Positions 8,848-16,733 of a DNA stretch of 64,000 bases are shown here, one piece after another (the stretch's first letter is position 1; each line of letters opens with the position of its first letter). The translations under genes were made by a program, and so were the position numbers. Below the pieces are notes generated by a model. The model saw nothing but the letters and a program-made list of their open reading frames with translations, made no database searches and was not told where the DNA came from. This DNA comes from JANXQG01 sp963824275 (GTDB taxonomy: Bacteria; Planctomycetota; Planctomycetia; Pirellulales; Thermoguttaceae): NCBI GenBank assembly GCA_963824275.1, contig CAWGOT010000010.1, forward strand, positions 310,001-374,000, in the 5' to 3' direction.

Positions 8848-9364
8848 ATGGGCAGCGACGCGAACGATCCCTTCAGCAACCTGGCGCGGATGTGGACGGA
8901 GATGGCCGCCAACGCGGTGCAGGCCTGGCAGCCGATGGCGGGCCCGACCGCTTCGCCGGACCTCTTTCGCAAAAGCCGTTCCGATTTTCTCCAGGTCTGG
9001 AGCGATTGGTGCGAGCAACTGATGCGCTCCAGCCGCCTTTCTGGAGGCGCAGAAGCAGTACATGGGCGGCAGTCTCGCCTTCCGCAAGCAGATCCGCGGG
9101 AACCTGCGGCGGATGCAGCGCGAGTTGCAGCTCGCCGGCCGCGAGGACATCGACGCCCTGGTGGCGGCCGTCCGGCGGTCGCAGCGCCGCGTCCTCGACC
9201 AATTGGAGGAGACCTCCCAGCAACTGCATGCGCTGGACGCCAAGTTGGATCGCATCAGCCAGCAGCTCGACCGGTTCATGGGCGTTGAGGACGGCGCCGT
9301 GGGCCGCGCGGCCGGCGATGGCAACGGCGCGAAGAAGAAAAAGCGGCACGAGGAGCCGACCTGA
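8848..9364 (+). CDS. phaE: Class III PHA synthase subunit PhaE, frameshifted
   Basis: The N-terminal part (NDPFSNLARMWTEMAANAVQAWQP...LQVWSDWCEQLMRSS) and the C-terminal part (FLEAQKQYMGGSLAFRKQ, REDIDALVAAVRRSQRRVLD, LDAKLDRISQQLDRFMG, then a Lys-rich tail) together match the PhaE subunit that partners PhaC in class III synthases. They lie in different frames: an indel near 9043 separates SSRLSGGAE from the expected AAFLEAQKQ. ATG 8848 is preceded by GGAG at the right distance, better than the TTG at 8842. The gene sits immediately upstream of phaC. Confidence 0.85.
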
Positions 9365-9469
9365 GGGCAGGGAAGAACCGGAACAATCGCATAATCGGGC
9401 GGCACCGATTATGGGGCACGTTCCTGCGCTTGCGAAGGGCGTGGGAGGCAATGCGTGAGGAGCATCAAC

Positions 9470-10552
9470 ATGTTCAACGGTGGCAACGTCTGGGTCGAGA
9501 CGCAAAGGGCGGTGGCCGGCGAGTGGTTGGCCAACCTCCGCCGCGCGGCGGCATTGCCACGAATCGCCCTGCAGGCCCAGCGCGTGCGGAAGGGGGCGAC
9601 CCCTTCCGAAGTCGTTTACGAAGAAGACCACCTGAAGCTGCTTCATTACCCGGGCGACGGGCAGGTGAAGCACGAAACGCCGCTGCTCTTCGTCTTTGCC
9701 CTGGTCAACCGGCCCTACATCCTCGACATCCTGCCCAACAAGAGCGTCGTCGCGCACTTCGTCAAGGCCGGCTTCGACACCTACCTGATCGATTGGGGCA
9801 CGCCCACCGACGCCGATCGCTACCTCACGCTGGACGACTACGTCAACGGCTATCTGCGGAACGTCGTGCGGCAACTCGGCAAGCGGACCGGCGCCGCGCA
9901 GGTCAGCCTGCTGGGATATTGCATGGGCGGCACGATGAGCGCCATGTTCACCGCCTTGCATCCGCGGTACGTGAAGAACCTGATCCTGCTGGCGGCGGGG
10001 ATCGACTTTTCCACGCGCGAAGGCCTGATCAACCTCTGGAGCGACGCCCAGAACTTCGACGTCGACGCCTTCGTGGACGAGGTCGGCAACTGTCCGGCCG
10101 AGTTCCTGCAAAACTGCTTCCTGATGCTCAGTCCGATGCGAAACCTGCTGGGCAAGCCGGTTACGCTGATGGAACGCATGGACGACCCCAAGTTCGTCGA
10201 AGAATTCCTCACCATGGAAGCCTGGATCAACGACAACGTGGCCGTGCCGGGCGAGGTCTATCGCGACTTCGTGAAGCACCTTTACCAGCAGAACCTGCTG
10301 GTCAAGAACCGGATGCCCGTCGGCAGGCAGGTCGTCGATCTGCGGCGGATCACCTGCCCGGTGCTGAATCTGTTGGCGACCCAGGACACGCTCGTTCCTC
10401 CCGCGCAGAGCGCGCCGCTGACCGACCTGGTTGGATCGGAGGACACGAAGACGATCGAGTTGGCGACGGGGCACATCGGGCTGGCGATGGGCTCCGCGGC
10501 CCAGCGCGAACTTTGGCCGCAGGCGGTAGCTTGGCTGGCCCAGCGGTCGTGA
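9470..10552 (+). CDS. phaC: Class III poly(3-hydroxyalkanoate) synthase catalytic subunit PhaC
   Basis: A complete 360-residue alpha/beta-hydrolase-fold polymerase. It carries the PHA-synthase lipase box GYCMGG with the nucleophilic cysteine at about residue 151, the aspartate in ATQDTLVPP (about 306) and the histidine in ATGHIGLAMG (about 335), plus YLIDWGTP and NRPYILDILP typical of PhaC. Its short length, compared with ~590 residues for class I enzymes, and the adjacent phaE mark it as class III, which works as a PhaEC complex on 3-hydroxybutyryl-CoA. GAGGAG eight bases before ATG 9470 fixes the start. Convergent with the third phasin, 24 bases away. Confidence 0.95.
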   Translation: MFNGGNVWVETQRAVAGEWLANLRRAAALPRIALQAQRVRKGATPSEVVYEEDHLKLLHYPGDGQVKHETPLLFVFALVNRPYILDILPNKSVVAHFVKAGFDTYLIDWGTPTDADRYLTLDDYVNGYLRNVVRQLGKRTGAAQVSLLGYCMGGTMSAMFTALHPRYVKNLILLAAGIDFSTREGLINLWSDAQNFDVDAFVDEVGNCPAEFLQNCFLMLSPMRNLLGKPVTLMERMDDPKFVEEFLTMEAWINDNVAVPGEVYRDFVKHLYQQNLLVKNRMPVGRQVVDLRRITCPVLNLLATQDTLVPPAQSAPLTDLVGSEDTKTIELATGHIGLAMGSAAQRELWPQAVAWLAQRS

Positions 10553-10576
10553 AACCGGCCCAAGGCCTCATCGGCA

Positions 10577-11128
10577 TTACGCGCCGTTGCCGGACGTTTG
10601 AGCGGCCATTTCCTTGAACCGATCGACCGAGGCAGCGGCCATCTTCTCGGCTTGCTCGGAAGTCTTCCGGGCCAGATCGGCCATGGTGTCCGCCGCCTCG
10701 CCGTTGACCTTGCGGGCCATTTCCGACCAGGTGCTGAGGATCCGGCTGTTGGCCTTGAGCACCGCCTGATTGTTGATCCGCATGGTCTCCAGCGCAGCCT
10801 TCCACCAGTCGGCAAGCTTCTTCGTTCCTTCACCGGGCGACTCGGTGTCGCGGACCTCCAATGCCTTTTGAATCAGTTTCAGGCTGGCTTCGGTCTGCTG
10901 GTTCATGAGGCGGATCGCCTCGTCGACATTTTCCTGGCTCTTGGCGATCGCTTGGCTCATCGCCTTCTGGCCCTTTTCGTACCAATCCGTGAGCGTGGAG
11001 GACTCGCAGAACATCTGCCGCACCCATTTTGCGCACTCCTCCTGCATTCTGACGCCTGCCTCAGCAGCCGTCTCCCAAGCCTTCGTGGCCTGGCGGAACA
11101 AATCATCGCTGTTCGGAGAACTTGTCAT
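10577..11128 (-). CDS. Phasin family protein (third; inverted paralogue of 8278-8829)
   Basis: 183 residues, the same length as the second phasin and very similar throughout (MTSSPNSDDLFRQATKAWET; KSQENVDEAIRLMNQQTEAS; NSRILSTWSEMARKVNGEA), differing mainly near both ends. It is encoded on the opposite strand, so phaE and phaC are flanked by two near-copies of one gene in inverted orientation. Presumed PHA-granule coat protein. It lies 100 bases downstream of phaR on the same strand and may be transcribed with it, which would put this phasin under different control from the one in the phaEC operon. Confidence 0.82.
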   Translation of the reverse strand: MTSSPNSDDLFRQATKAWETAAEAGVRMQEECAKWVRQMFCESSTLTDWYEKGQKAMSQAIAKSQENVDEAIRLMNQQTEASLKLIQKALEVRDTESPGEGTKKLADWWKAALETMRINNQAVLKANSRILSTWSEMARKVNGEAADTMADLARKTSEQAEKMAAASVDRFKEMAAQTSGNGA

Positions 11129-11192
11129 CGCAAAACTCCTCTTTCCAAGGGAAGGGAACTTCTATTACTGCCGTTGCTTCAATTTCGTTTTC

Positions 11193-11821
11193 TCAACCAG
11201 TTCGCTGCGCAGCGCGTTCGACCTCCTGCTTCAGTTCCTCGACAGCCCTCCTGACGTTGGAATCTCCGGCGGACTGGCGCGGAACAGGCTCGACGATCGG
11301 CGGATCCGTCCCAGCGGCGAAAAACGCCCGCGAAACGGCCCCATCATCATCGTCGCCCAATCGGTCGCAAGGAAAGGGAGGCTCTGATTGAAGAGGCTCC
11401 GCTCGGTCACGTCGCTGCTGGGACCTTGGTTTGCGTTGCCCAGTCCCAAGGCCACACGCAAGCCGCGGTCAAACTCCCGTTGCGAATCGATGAACGCCGT
11501 CAGGGCGCGATAAAAATATTTATCGACAAACTCGCGCAACAACGACTCGTTGGCGCGAATGATCTGGTGCAGCAACTCCGCCGGCAGTGCCGCCAGCTTC
11601 TCTGGGGCTTGCTCCAGGATCAGTTGCGCCAGGACCCGAACGGTAATATCTTCGCCGGTCTTGGAATCGCTGACTTGCACCTCGTGGCCGTCGCCCACCA
11701 GGCGGAAGATGCCCTCCAGCGTCAAGTGCTGGCTCCGCGCGGCGTCGTAGTAGCGGCGATTGGGATATCGCCGCAGTTGCACCCGCATCGGTTTCTCGCT
11801 CGATGGTTCGTTTTCCAACAT
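11193..11821 (-). CDS. phaR: PHA synthesis repressor PhaR
   Basis: Begins RVQLRRYPNRRYYDAARSQHLT and continues GIFRLVGDGHEVQVSDSKTGEDIT and RVLAQLILEQ. This is the PhaR N-terminal DNA-binding domain followed by the PHB-accumulation regulatory domain. PhaR binds PHA polymer and represses phasin genes. AGGAG five bases before the ATG at 11821 favours that start. The uncorrected frame ends at 11231 in atypical residues. A one-base shift near 11315 gives an acidic coil tail (PPIVEPVPRQ...VEELKQEVERAAQRTG) ending at 11193, more like the family. Its position beside a phasin fits the expected regulatory target. Confidence 0.88.
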
Positions 11822-12117
11822 AGTGCTCCTGCACAACGCATGGCCTGTTCCTGCATTGTAACCGTTCCTACCCGCCGGTCAAGCAGTGGGGTTTCGTGGC
11901 ATGCCTCATGCAGATGGGCCCAGAACCCCCCATAAAGTGCATTCACGGGAATTATTTGTGCGGTTGCACAATCAGCCCTTGAAAAACCGGCCCGCCCGCC
12001 ATATCGTATAGGTTGCCGAAGGGGTTCTATGTCACCACCTTCTGCTCCTAGTCACTGGGTTGTTTCTAGGGTGTGGTCGAACACACCGTATGCCTTTCAA
12101 ATAACGGGGTACTTGTC

Positions 12118-12936
12118 ATGGAGATTCAGGGAACAGTCGCAATCGTCACAGGGGCCGGTAGCGGGATTGGCGAAGCCGTATCGCTCGAGCTGGTGCGGCG
12201 CGGGGTGAAGGCCATAGGACTGGTCGACCAGAGCCCTAGCGCCACGCAGTTGGCCGGTTCGATCACGCAGTTCACCAATAATCGGGTGCAGGCCGTGGCC
12301 TGCATCGGCGACGTGGCCGACGAGGGCTTTCGCCGCCAGGTCTTCGACGAGATTTCGGCCAAGTGGGGCACGGTGCGGATCTTCGTCCCGGCGGCCGGGA
12401 TCACCCGCGACTCGCTGGCCGCCAAGATCGACAAGACGACCGGCAAAGCCGCGCTGTACCCGGTGGAAGACTTCCGCCGCGTGGTGGAGATCAATCTTAT
12501 CGCGCCGATCTACTGGGCTTTGGAGATGCTCGGCCGCATCGCCGAAGACCGCTTCAGTCGCGGCCTGAAGCGCTGGCAAAGCGCGGAGCACATCCAAGGG
12601 ACCGTGGTCTTCATCGGCTCGGTATCGTCGCGGGGCAACAAGGGCCAGATCGCCTACGCGGCCACCAAGGCCGGCCTGGAGGGGGCCGCACGCACGCTGA
12701 TGATGGAAGCCATGTTCCACGGCGTCCGCTGCGGCGTGATCCATCCCGGTTTCACCGATACGCCGATGGTCCACAAGATGGGCGAGGACTTGATTCGCGA
12801 GCAGGTCCTGCCCCACACGCAATTGGGCCGGCTGATTCACCCCGAGGAGATTGCCGACGCGATCTGCTTCATGATCGCCAACTCGGCCGTCAGCGGCGAA
12901 CTTTGGGCCGACGCCGGATGGCATCCGGCGGCCTGA
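12118..12936 (+). CDS. SDR family oxidoreductase
   Basis: 272 residues: nucleotide-binding VTGAGSGIGEAV, PAAGITRDS in place of NNAG, the catalytic Ser-Tyr-Lys in FIGSVSS...AYAATKAG, and HPGFTDTPM after it. The family reduces or oxidises small carbonyl compounds with NAD(P)H. Compared with phaB it carries an insertion around residues 105-150 (AAKIDKTTGKAALYPVEDF and following). It lies just beyond phaR on the opposite strand, so an accessory 3-ketoacyl-CoA reductase role in PHA metabolism is plausible but unproven. ATG 12118 is preferred to an upstream GTG because the motif starts ten residues later, as in the family. Confidence 0.82.
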   Translation: MEIQGTVAIVTGAGSGIGEAVSLELVRRGVKAIGLVDQSPSATQLAGSITQFTNNRVQAVACIGDVADEGFRRQVFDEISAKWGTVRIFVPAAGITRDSLAAKIDKTTGKAALYPVEDFRRVVEINLIAPIYWALEMLGRIAEDRFSRGLKRWQSAEHIQGTVVFIGSVSSRGNKGQIAYAATKAGLEGAARTLMMEAMFHGVRCGVIHPGFTDTPMVHKMGEDLIREQVLPHTQLGRLIHPEEIADAICFMIANSAVSGELWADAGWHPAA

Positions 12937-13176
12937 CCTTGGAGTGCGGAGGCTTGCCGCCGCTTTCATAACACCTAATTGGAAGGCCACTTTGCCGCCT
13001 CGTGTAATCGAGGAGAATCGTCATTGTTCGGCTCACGGATGTGTAACGCTAACAACCGTAGCCAAACTTCCAAAATGGAATCCCGCATCCAGAAACCGTG
13101 CTGGTCGTCAGTCGTTACGAATGAAGTTCCCATAGAAGACCAGACACCTCGACCTCAACGACGGTCCTCGCATTTC
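12937..13176. other. Intergenic region with decayed sequence
   Basis: Contains GCGGAGGCTTGCCGCCGC (12949-12966), a short palindrome of the REP type, followed by AT-richer sequence without a credible gene. No promoter or terminator was recognised. Confidence 0.5.
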
Positions 13177-13527
13177 TCACAAGGCGATCGGTCTCAGTTG
13201 TTGCTTGAGCCGTGCGGCAAGCTTATCGATGGCAATGGAATCGAGGGCGGCGATTCCGGCGAGAAACTCCGCAAGCGTCTTGGCGGAAAGCCCGGTTTGA
13301 TCGGCCAACTCTCGGTTGTCGATCCCGCTTTCAAGGATAGCCCGCCGCAACTGTCCACTCACGGTTGGCTCCCGCATAGCGGCAGCACGCAGGTCGTCCT
13401 CGATCTGCGCGGCCTGTCGCCGCAACTCTGGCAAGTCCTGCTCGATTTGTTGCCGATATGTCTCGAACGCTTTTCGCTCGGTGGCCGTCGCGGGCCGTGA
13501 CTTCCGTGCATTCACTGGATCGTTCAT
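13177..13527 (-). CDS. HTH (XRE-like) protein, probable antitoxin
   Basis: 116 residues. The N-terminal half is charged and helical (ERKAFETYRQQIEQDLPELR). The C-terminal half is a helix-turn-helix: SGQLRRAILESGIDNRELAD followed by QTGLSAKTLAEFLAGI, the XRE/Cro pattern. It begins eight bases after the stop of a BrnT-like gene on the same strand, the usual order toxin then antitoxin of BrnT modules. Inferred function: neutralising partner and autorepressor. It lacks the ribbon-helix-helix of classical BrnA, so this would be a toxin with an exchanged antitoxin class. Confidence 0.65.
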   Translation of the reverse strand: MNDPVNARKSRPATATERKAFETYRQQIEQDLPELRRQAAQIEDDLRAAAMREPTVSGQLRRAILESGIDNRELADQTGLSAKTLAEFLAGIAALDSIAIDKLAARLKQQLRPIAL

Positions 13528-13535
13528 GCAATCAC

Positions 13536-13784
13536 CTAACTTTGCCGTTCGTTGACTTCATAAGCCGTTACCGGCAGGATCGTCAAGTCATCCAACATCT
13601 TGTAGACGGCCATTACGTACCGACCATCCGAGACATAGCCGAACGCAACCGGCAATCCCGAACTGCGGCTCCTGTCGACGCCCACCGGATGGGAGACCAC
13701 ATCTTCAAAGTCCTCCGGCGAGATTTCGTGTTCGTCAAGGTGCTCAATCGCCTCCTCTGTCCAAATGAACTCATAGTAGGGCAT
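13536..13784 (-). CDS. BrnT-like small protein, probable toxin
   Basis: 82 residues from the ATG at 13784: YYEFIWTEEAIEHLDEHEIS, then DFEDVVSHP, VAFGYVSDGRYVMAVYKM and a final PVTAYEV. The order of elements (aromatic strand, E-H-helix 'H-x-x-x-x-E-[IV]-S', strand pair with YVSDGRY, terminal TAYE) is that of the BrnT/DUF4258-like RNase toxin fold. Only 39 bases separate it from the ettA stop, and its frame is continuous with part of the damaged ettA frame, which could hide it from gene callers. Toxicity is inferred from fold and pairing only. Confidence 0.65.
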   Translation of the reverse strand: MPYYEFIWTEEAIEHLDEHEISPEDFEDVVSHPVGVDRSRSSGLPVAFGYVSDGRYVMAVYKMLDDLTILPVTAYEVNERQS

Positions 13785-13822
13785 TTGTACTCTATCGCAA
13801 AAAATCGTCAGGGTCAAGTAGA

Positions 13823-15509
13823 TTACCGCAGCACCAGCCTCTGGTACTTGCTCCGCCGGTGGGCCAGACGTTCGGGGTTCTCGGCCATCACCGACCGCTC
13901 GTAGGCCGTGAAATTGCCCTCGTACCAGCGGGTCTGCCCGTTGCCTTCCATGATCAAAAGGTGCGTGCAGATCCGATCGAGGAAGAAGCGGTCGTGGCTG
14001 ATCACCATCGCGCAGCCGGGAAAGTCGAAGAGGGCCTGCTCCAGCACCCGCATCGTGTTCACGTCGAGGTCGTTGGTCGGCTCGTCCAGGAGCACCAGGT
14101 TGCCGCCCCGGCGGAGCATCTTGGCCAGGTGGATGCGGTTCCGCTCGCCGCCGGAGCAGTCGCCCACCCGCTTCTGCTGCGAGGGCCCGCGGAAATTGAA
14201 CCGCGCCAGGTAGACCCGCGAGTTCATCGAGATTTTGCCCAGCTCGATGGTGTCCTTGCCGTCGGTGATCTCCTCGAACACGCTGCGATCGTCGTCCAAG
14301 GCGTCGCGATGCTGATCGACGTAGGAAAGCTGCACGCTGGGGCCGATGATCGATCTTGCCGGCGTCGGGCTTCTCCTGCCCCACGATCATGCGGAAGAGC
14401 GTCGTTTTGCCGGTGCCGTTGGGGCCGATCACGCCGACAATGCCGCCGCGAGGCAGGTCGAACGAGCACTTCTCCATGAGGTTCAGCTTCTCGCCCTCGA
14501 CCGTGTAGGCCTTCGAGACGTCCCTGAACGTCAGCACCTTGTCGCCCAACCGCTGCCCGGCGCGATCTGGATGATGGCCTCGCTTTTCGCGTCGTCGACC
14601 TGCTGCGCGGCAAGCTGCTCGTAGGACTTGATGCGGGCCTCGTTCTTCTGCTTGCGGCCCTCGTGCGAGTTGCGGATCCACGCCAGCTCGCGCTCGAGCG
14701 TCTTCTGCCGCTGCGACTCTCGCTTTTCGGTCACCCGCAGCAGTTCGGCCTTCTGCTCGAGCCAGGAGGAGTAATTGCCCTCGAAGGGCAGGCCGCGGCC
14801 GTTCTCCAGCTCGAGGATCCACTTCGTGATGTTGTCGAGGAAGTAGCGGTCGTGCGTGACGATGATCACCGTGCCCGGATAGTCGCGGAGGGTCTGTTCG
14901 AGCCATTGCACGGTCTCGGCGTCGAGGTGATTGGTAGGTTCGTCCAGCAGCAGCAGGTCGGGCTTTTCCAGCAAGGCCATGCACAGCGCCACGCGGCGGC
15001 GCTCGCCGCCGGAAAGCTGCCGCACCGGCGTGTCGTCGGGCGGCAGCACCAGGGCGTCGGAGGCGATGTCCATCAGGCGGTCGAGCTCCCAGCCGTCGCA
15101 GGCGTCGATCTTCTCCTGCAGGCGGCCCATCTCGTTCCATGAGCTTCTCGAGGTCGTCGTCCGCCTTGGGCTCGGCCATCTCCAGGCTGATCTCGTTGAA
15201 GCGGTCAACGAGGTCCTGGATCGGCTTCATCGAGGTCCGCAGGTTGTCGCGGACCGTTCTGTCGAGATCCAGTTGCGGCTCCTGGGCCACATAGCGGACG
15301 CGCATGTTCTCGGCCAGGACGGCGGTGCCGTCGATATCGTTATCGATCCCGGCCATGATCCGCAGCAAGGTCGATTTTCCCGACCCGTTCTCGCCGACAA
15401 TGCCGATCTTCGCGCCATAGAAGAACGAGAGGTTGATATCTTTGAGCACGACCCGTTCGCCGTAGCGTTTGCCGGCATCGTGCATTTCGAAGATGAATTG
15501 TGGGGGCAT
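13823..15509 (-). CDS. ettA: Energy-dependent translational throttle protein EttA (ABC-F), frameshifted
   Basis: Two ABC ATPase domains with no membrane part: Walker A GENGSGKST and signature LSGGERRR in the first, GPNGTGKTT and SGGERNR in the second, with LDEPTNHLD/LDEPTNDLD Walker B-linker motifs. The QLSYVDQHRDALDD and EITDGKDTIELG segments are specific to EttA, which gates the ribosome according to energy state. The gene is split over three frames. There is an extra G near 15136 (KLMERD for KLMNEMG), a missing C near 14557 (APGSGW for APGQRLGDK) and another indel near 14350 (KIDHRP for a K-I-...-IGPSVQ stretch). All conserved residues remain, so sequence error is likelier than decay. Confidence 0.92.
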
Positions 15510-15738
15510 AAGTTCCTGGGGATTGGACCGCGGCGTTGTTTTGAATCCACTATTTATAGCAACGGCGGCTTCCGAAGGGAACGGCCCGGCATGTTGGAAC
15601 GCGGAATTCTAACCGTTTTTGTTTTTAATGGCGTCGATCTTTTGTCAGGTGCTGCTTATCGCGCGGGTCCCTGGCCTCGACTTGCACGCCTATGGCGTGT
15701 AAAATCGTTATGGTTAGCGAAAAATGCGAGGTTCCCCC

Positions 15739-15942
15739 ATGCGAAGCATTATCGAAGGATTGCCGCCGGAAATCGCCAGCCAAATTCATCCGGACTGGCG
15801 GCGGAACGAGGCCGATTACTGGGCCGTACACGACGCGCTGATCAAACAATACAGTGGCCAGTGGGTCGCGTTTGCCGATGGCGCGGTAATCGCCTTCGGC
15901 CGTAGGGCGGCGTTGGTCGGCTTACGTGCATCAGATTCCTGA
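15739..15942 (+). CDS. DUF5678-like small protein, truncated
   Basis: 67 residues beginning MRSIIEGLPPEIASQIHPDW and QYSGQWVAFADGAVIAFGR. The core 'Y-x-x-[QE]-W-[VI]-A-[FI]-x-[DG]-G-x-V-[IV]-A-x-G' is the DUF5678 pattern common in planctomycetes. In relatives it continues with a helix and a TCVG strand. Here homology stops at about residue 55 and a transposase tail follows in another frame, so the gene is cut. Function unknown. Compare the intact relative at 22563. Confidence 0.5.
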   Translation: MRSIIEGLPPEIASQIHPDWRRNEADYWAVHDALIKQYSGQWVAFADGAVIAFGRRAALVGLRASDS

Positions 15943-16096
15943 GGAGGACGAACTGGCGGCTATCCGCCGCAGCAGCGAGACGGGGCTGCCCTACGGCGAG
16001 ACTGAGTGGGTGGATCGTCTATGCCGGGAACTGGAGCTTGACTTGACCATCCGGCCGCGAGGCCGACCACGAAAAGATGCCGACGCCAGCAAATAG
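15909..16096 (+). pseudogene. 3' remnant of a REP-associated tyrosine transposase
   Basis: In the frame after the DUF5678 fragment: WSAYVHQIPEEDELAAIRRS, then GLPYGETEWVDRLCRELEL and DLTIRPRGRPRKDADASK, ending TAG 16094-16096. The 'LxxIRRSxxxGxPYGxxxWVxRxxxxLxLxxTxRPRGRPRK' tail is characteristic of REP-associated tyrosine transposases. The HuH and tyrosine parts are missing, so it is a dead fragment, apparently joined to the DUF5678 gene by the event that inserted or deleted it. Confidence 0.7.
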
Positions 16097-16137
16097 TTCT
16101 GACCCCTTTTATCTTCCGGAAAACCGAGGACAAAGCC

Positions 16138-16368
16138 ATGTACGATGCACGTGAGAAGGCGATTCGAGACCGGCAGTGGGCGATGAGCGCTGCCCGGCGT
16201 GAAGGCGAGATCAAAGGCAAGATCGAAGGCGAGATCAAGTTGATCAGGACGCTGCAGGGGATTCTGAATTTGGCATTGAGCGAGGAACATGACCTGCGTG
16301 TGATGCCGTTGGAGCAGCTTGAGTCGCTTACAAGCAGCCTCCAGGAAAGACTACGCAATCGGACATGA
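16138..16368 (+). pseudogene. C-terminal fragment of an Rpn/PD-(D/E)XK nuclease-like protein
   Basis: 76 residues: MYDAREKAIRDRQWAMSAAR, REGEIKGKIEGEIKLIRTLQ and PLEQLESLTSSLQERLRN. The charged 'YDAREKAxRDxxxxxxxAxxEGxxxG' helix and terminal 'LEQLxxLxxxLxxxLR' are the tail of Rpn-type recombination-promoting nuclease/putative transposases. The catalytic N-terminal ~200 residues are absent. It is most likely a remnant, although an ATG and a partial GGAAAACCGAGG ribosome-like sequence precede it. Confidence 0.6.
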
Positions 16369-16733
16369 GTACTGAGAAGGCCGCAGCCTCTGGGAGATCG
16401 GTTTTCTCCGGCTTCACGGTAGGTGGATCAGGTTCGTGCCGAAACCAGGAACACATTTTTTTCCCTCCGGTAAGAGGCGGTTCGAGAGAGCACAGGCAGA
16501 AACCTCTCCTATGCGAGCGTCAACTGGTTTTAGCAGTTGACGAGGCTGCGATCAACATGTTTGGTGTCATTCCAAACACTTTTAGGGGGATTTCTCGGCC
16601 GTAACGTCGCTTGACCGGCCCCTAAATTGCCAGTTTCCTCAGATTTCCGACAGAAAAGGGAATCTACCGCCCGGCAATTCCGTCTATAATAAGGGATAGG
16701 AACAGAGACAAGGGCCGGCAACGGAGAACCATC
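16369..16733. other. Intergenic region with hairpin and -10-like box
   Basis: CGTCAACTG and CAGTTGACG (16518-16542) form a nine-base-pair stem with a seven-base loop. TATAAT at 16685-16690 lies 44 bases before the ATG of the next gene, but the matching -35 position (16662-16667) is poor. Nothing else was recognised. Confidence 0.5.

Noticed and set aside
16469..16520. GGCGGTTCGAGAGAGC as a tRNA T-arm
   Set aside because: No matching acceptor, D- or anticodon arms within the required distance.
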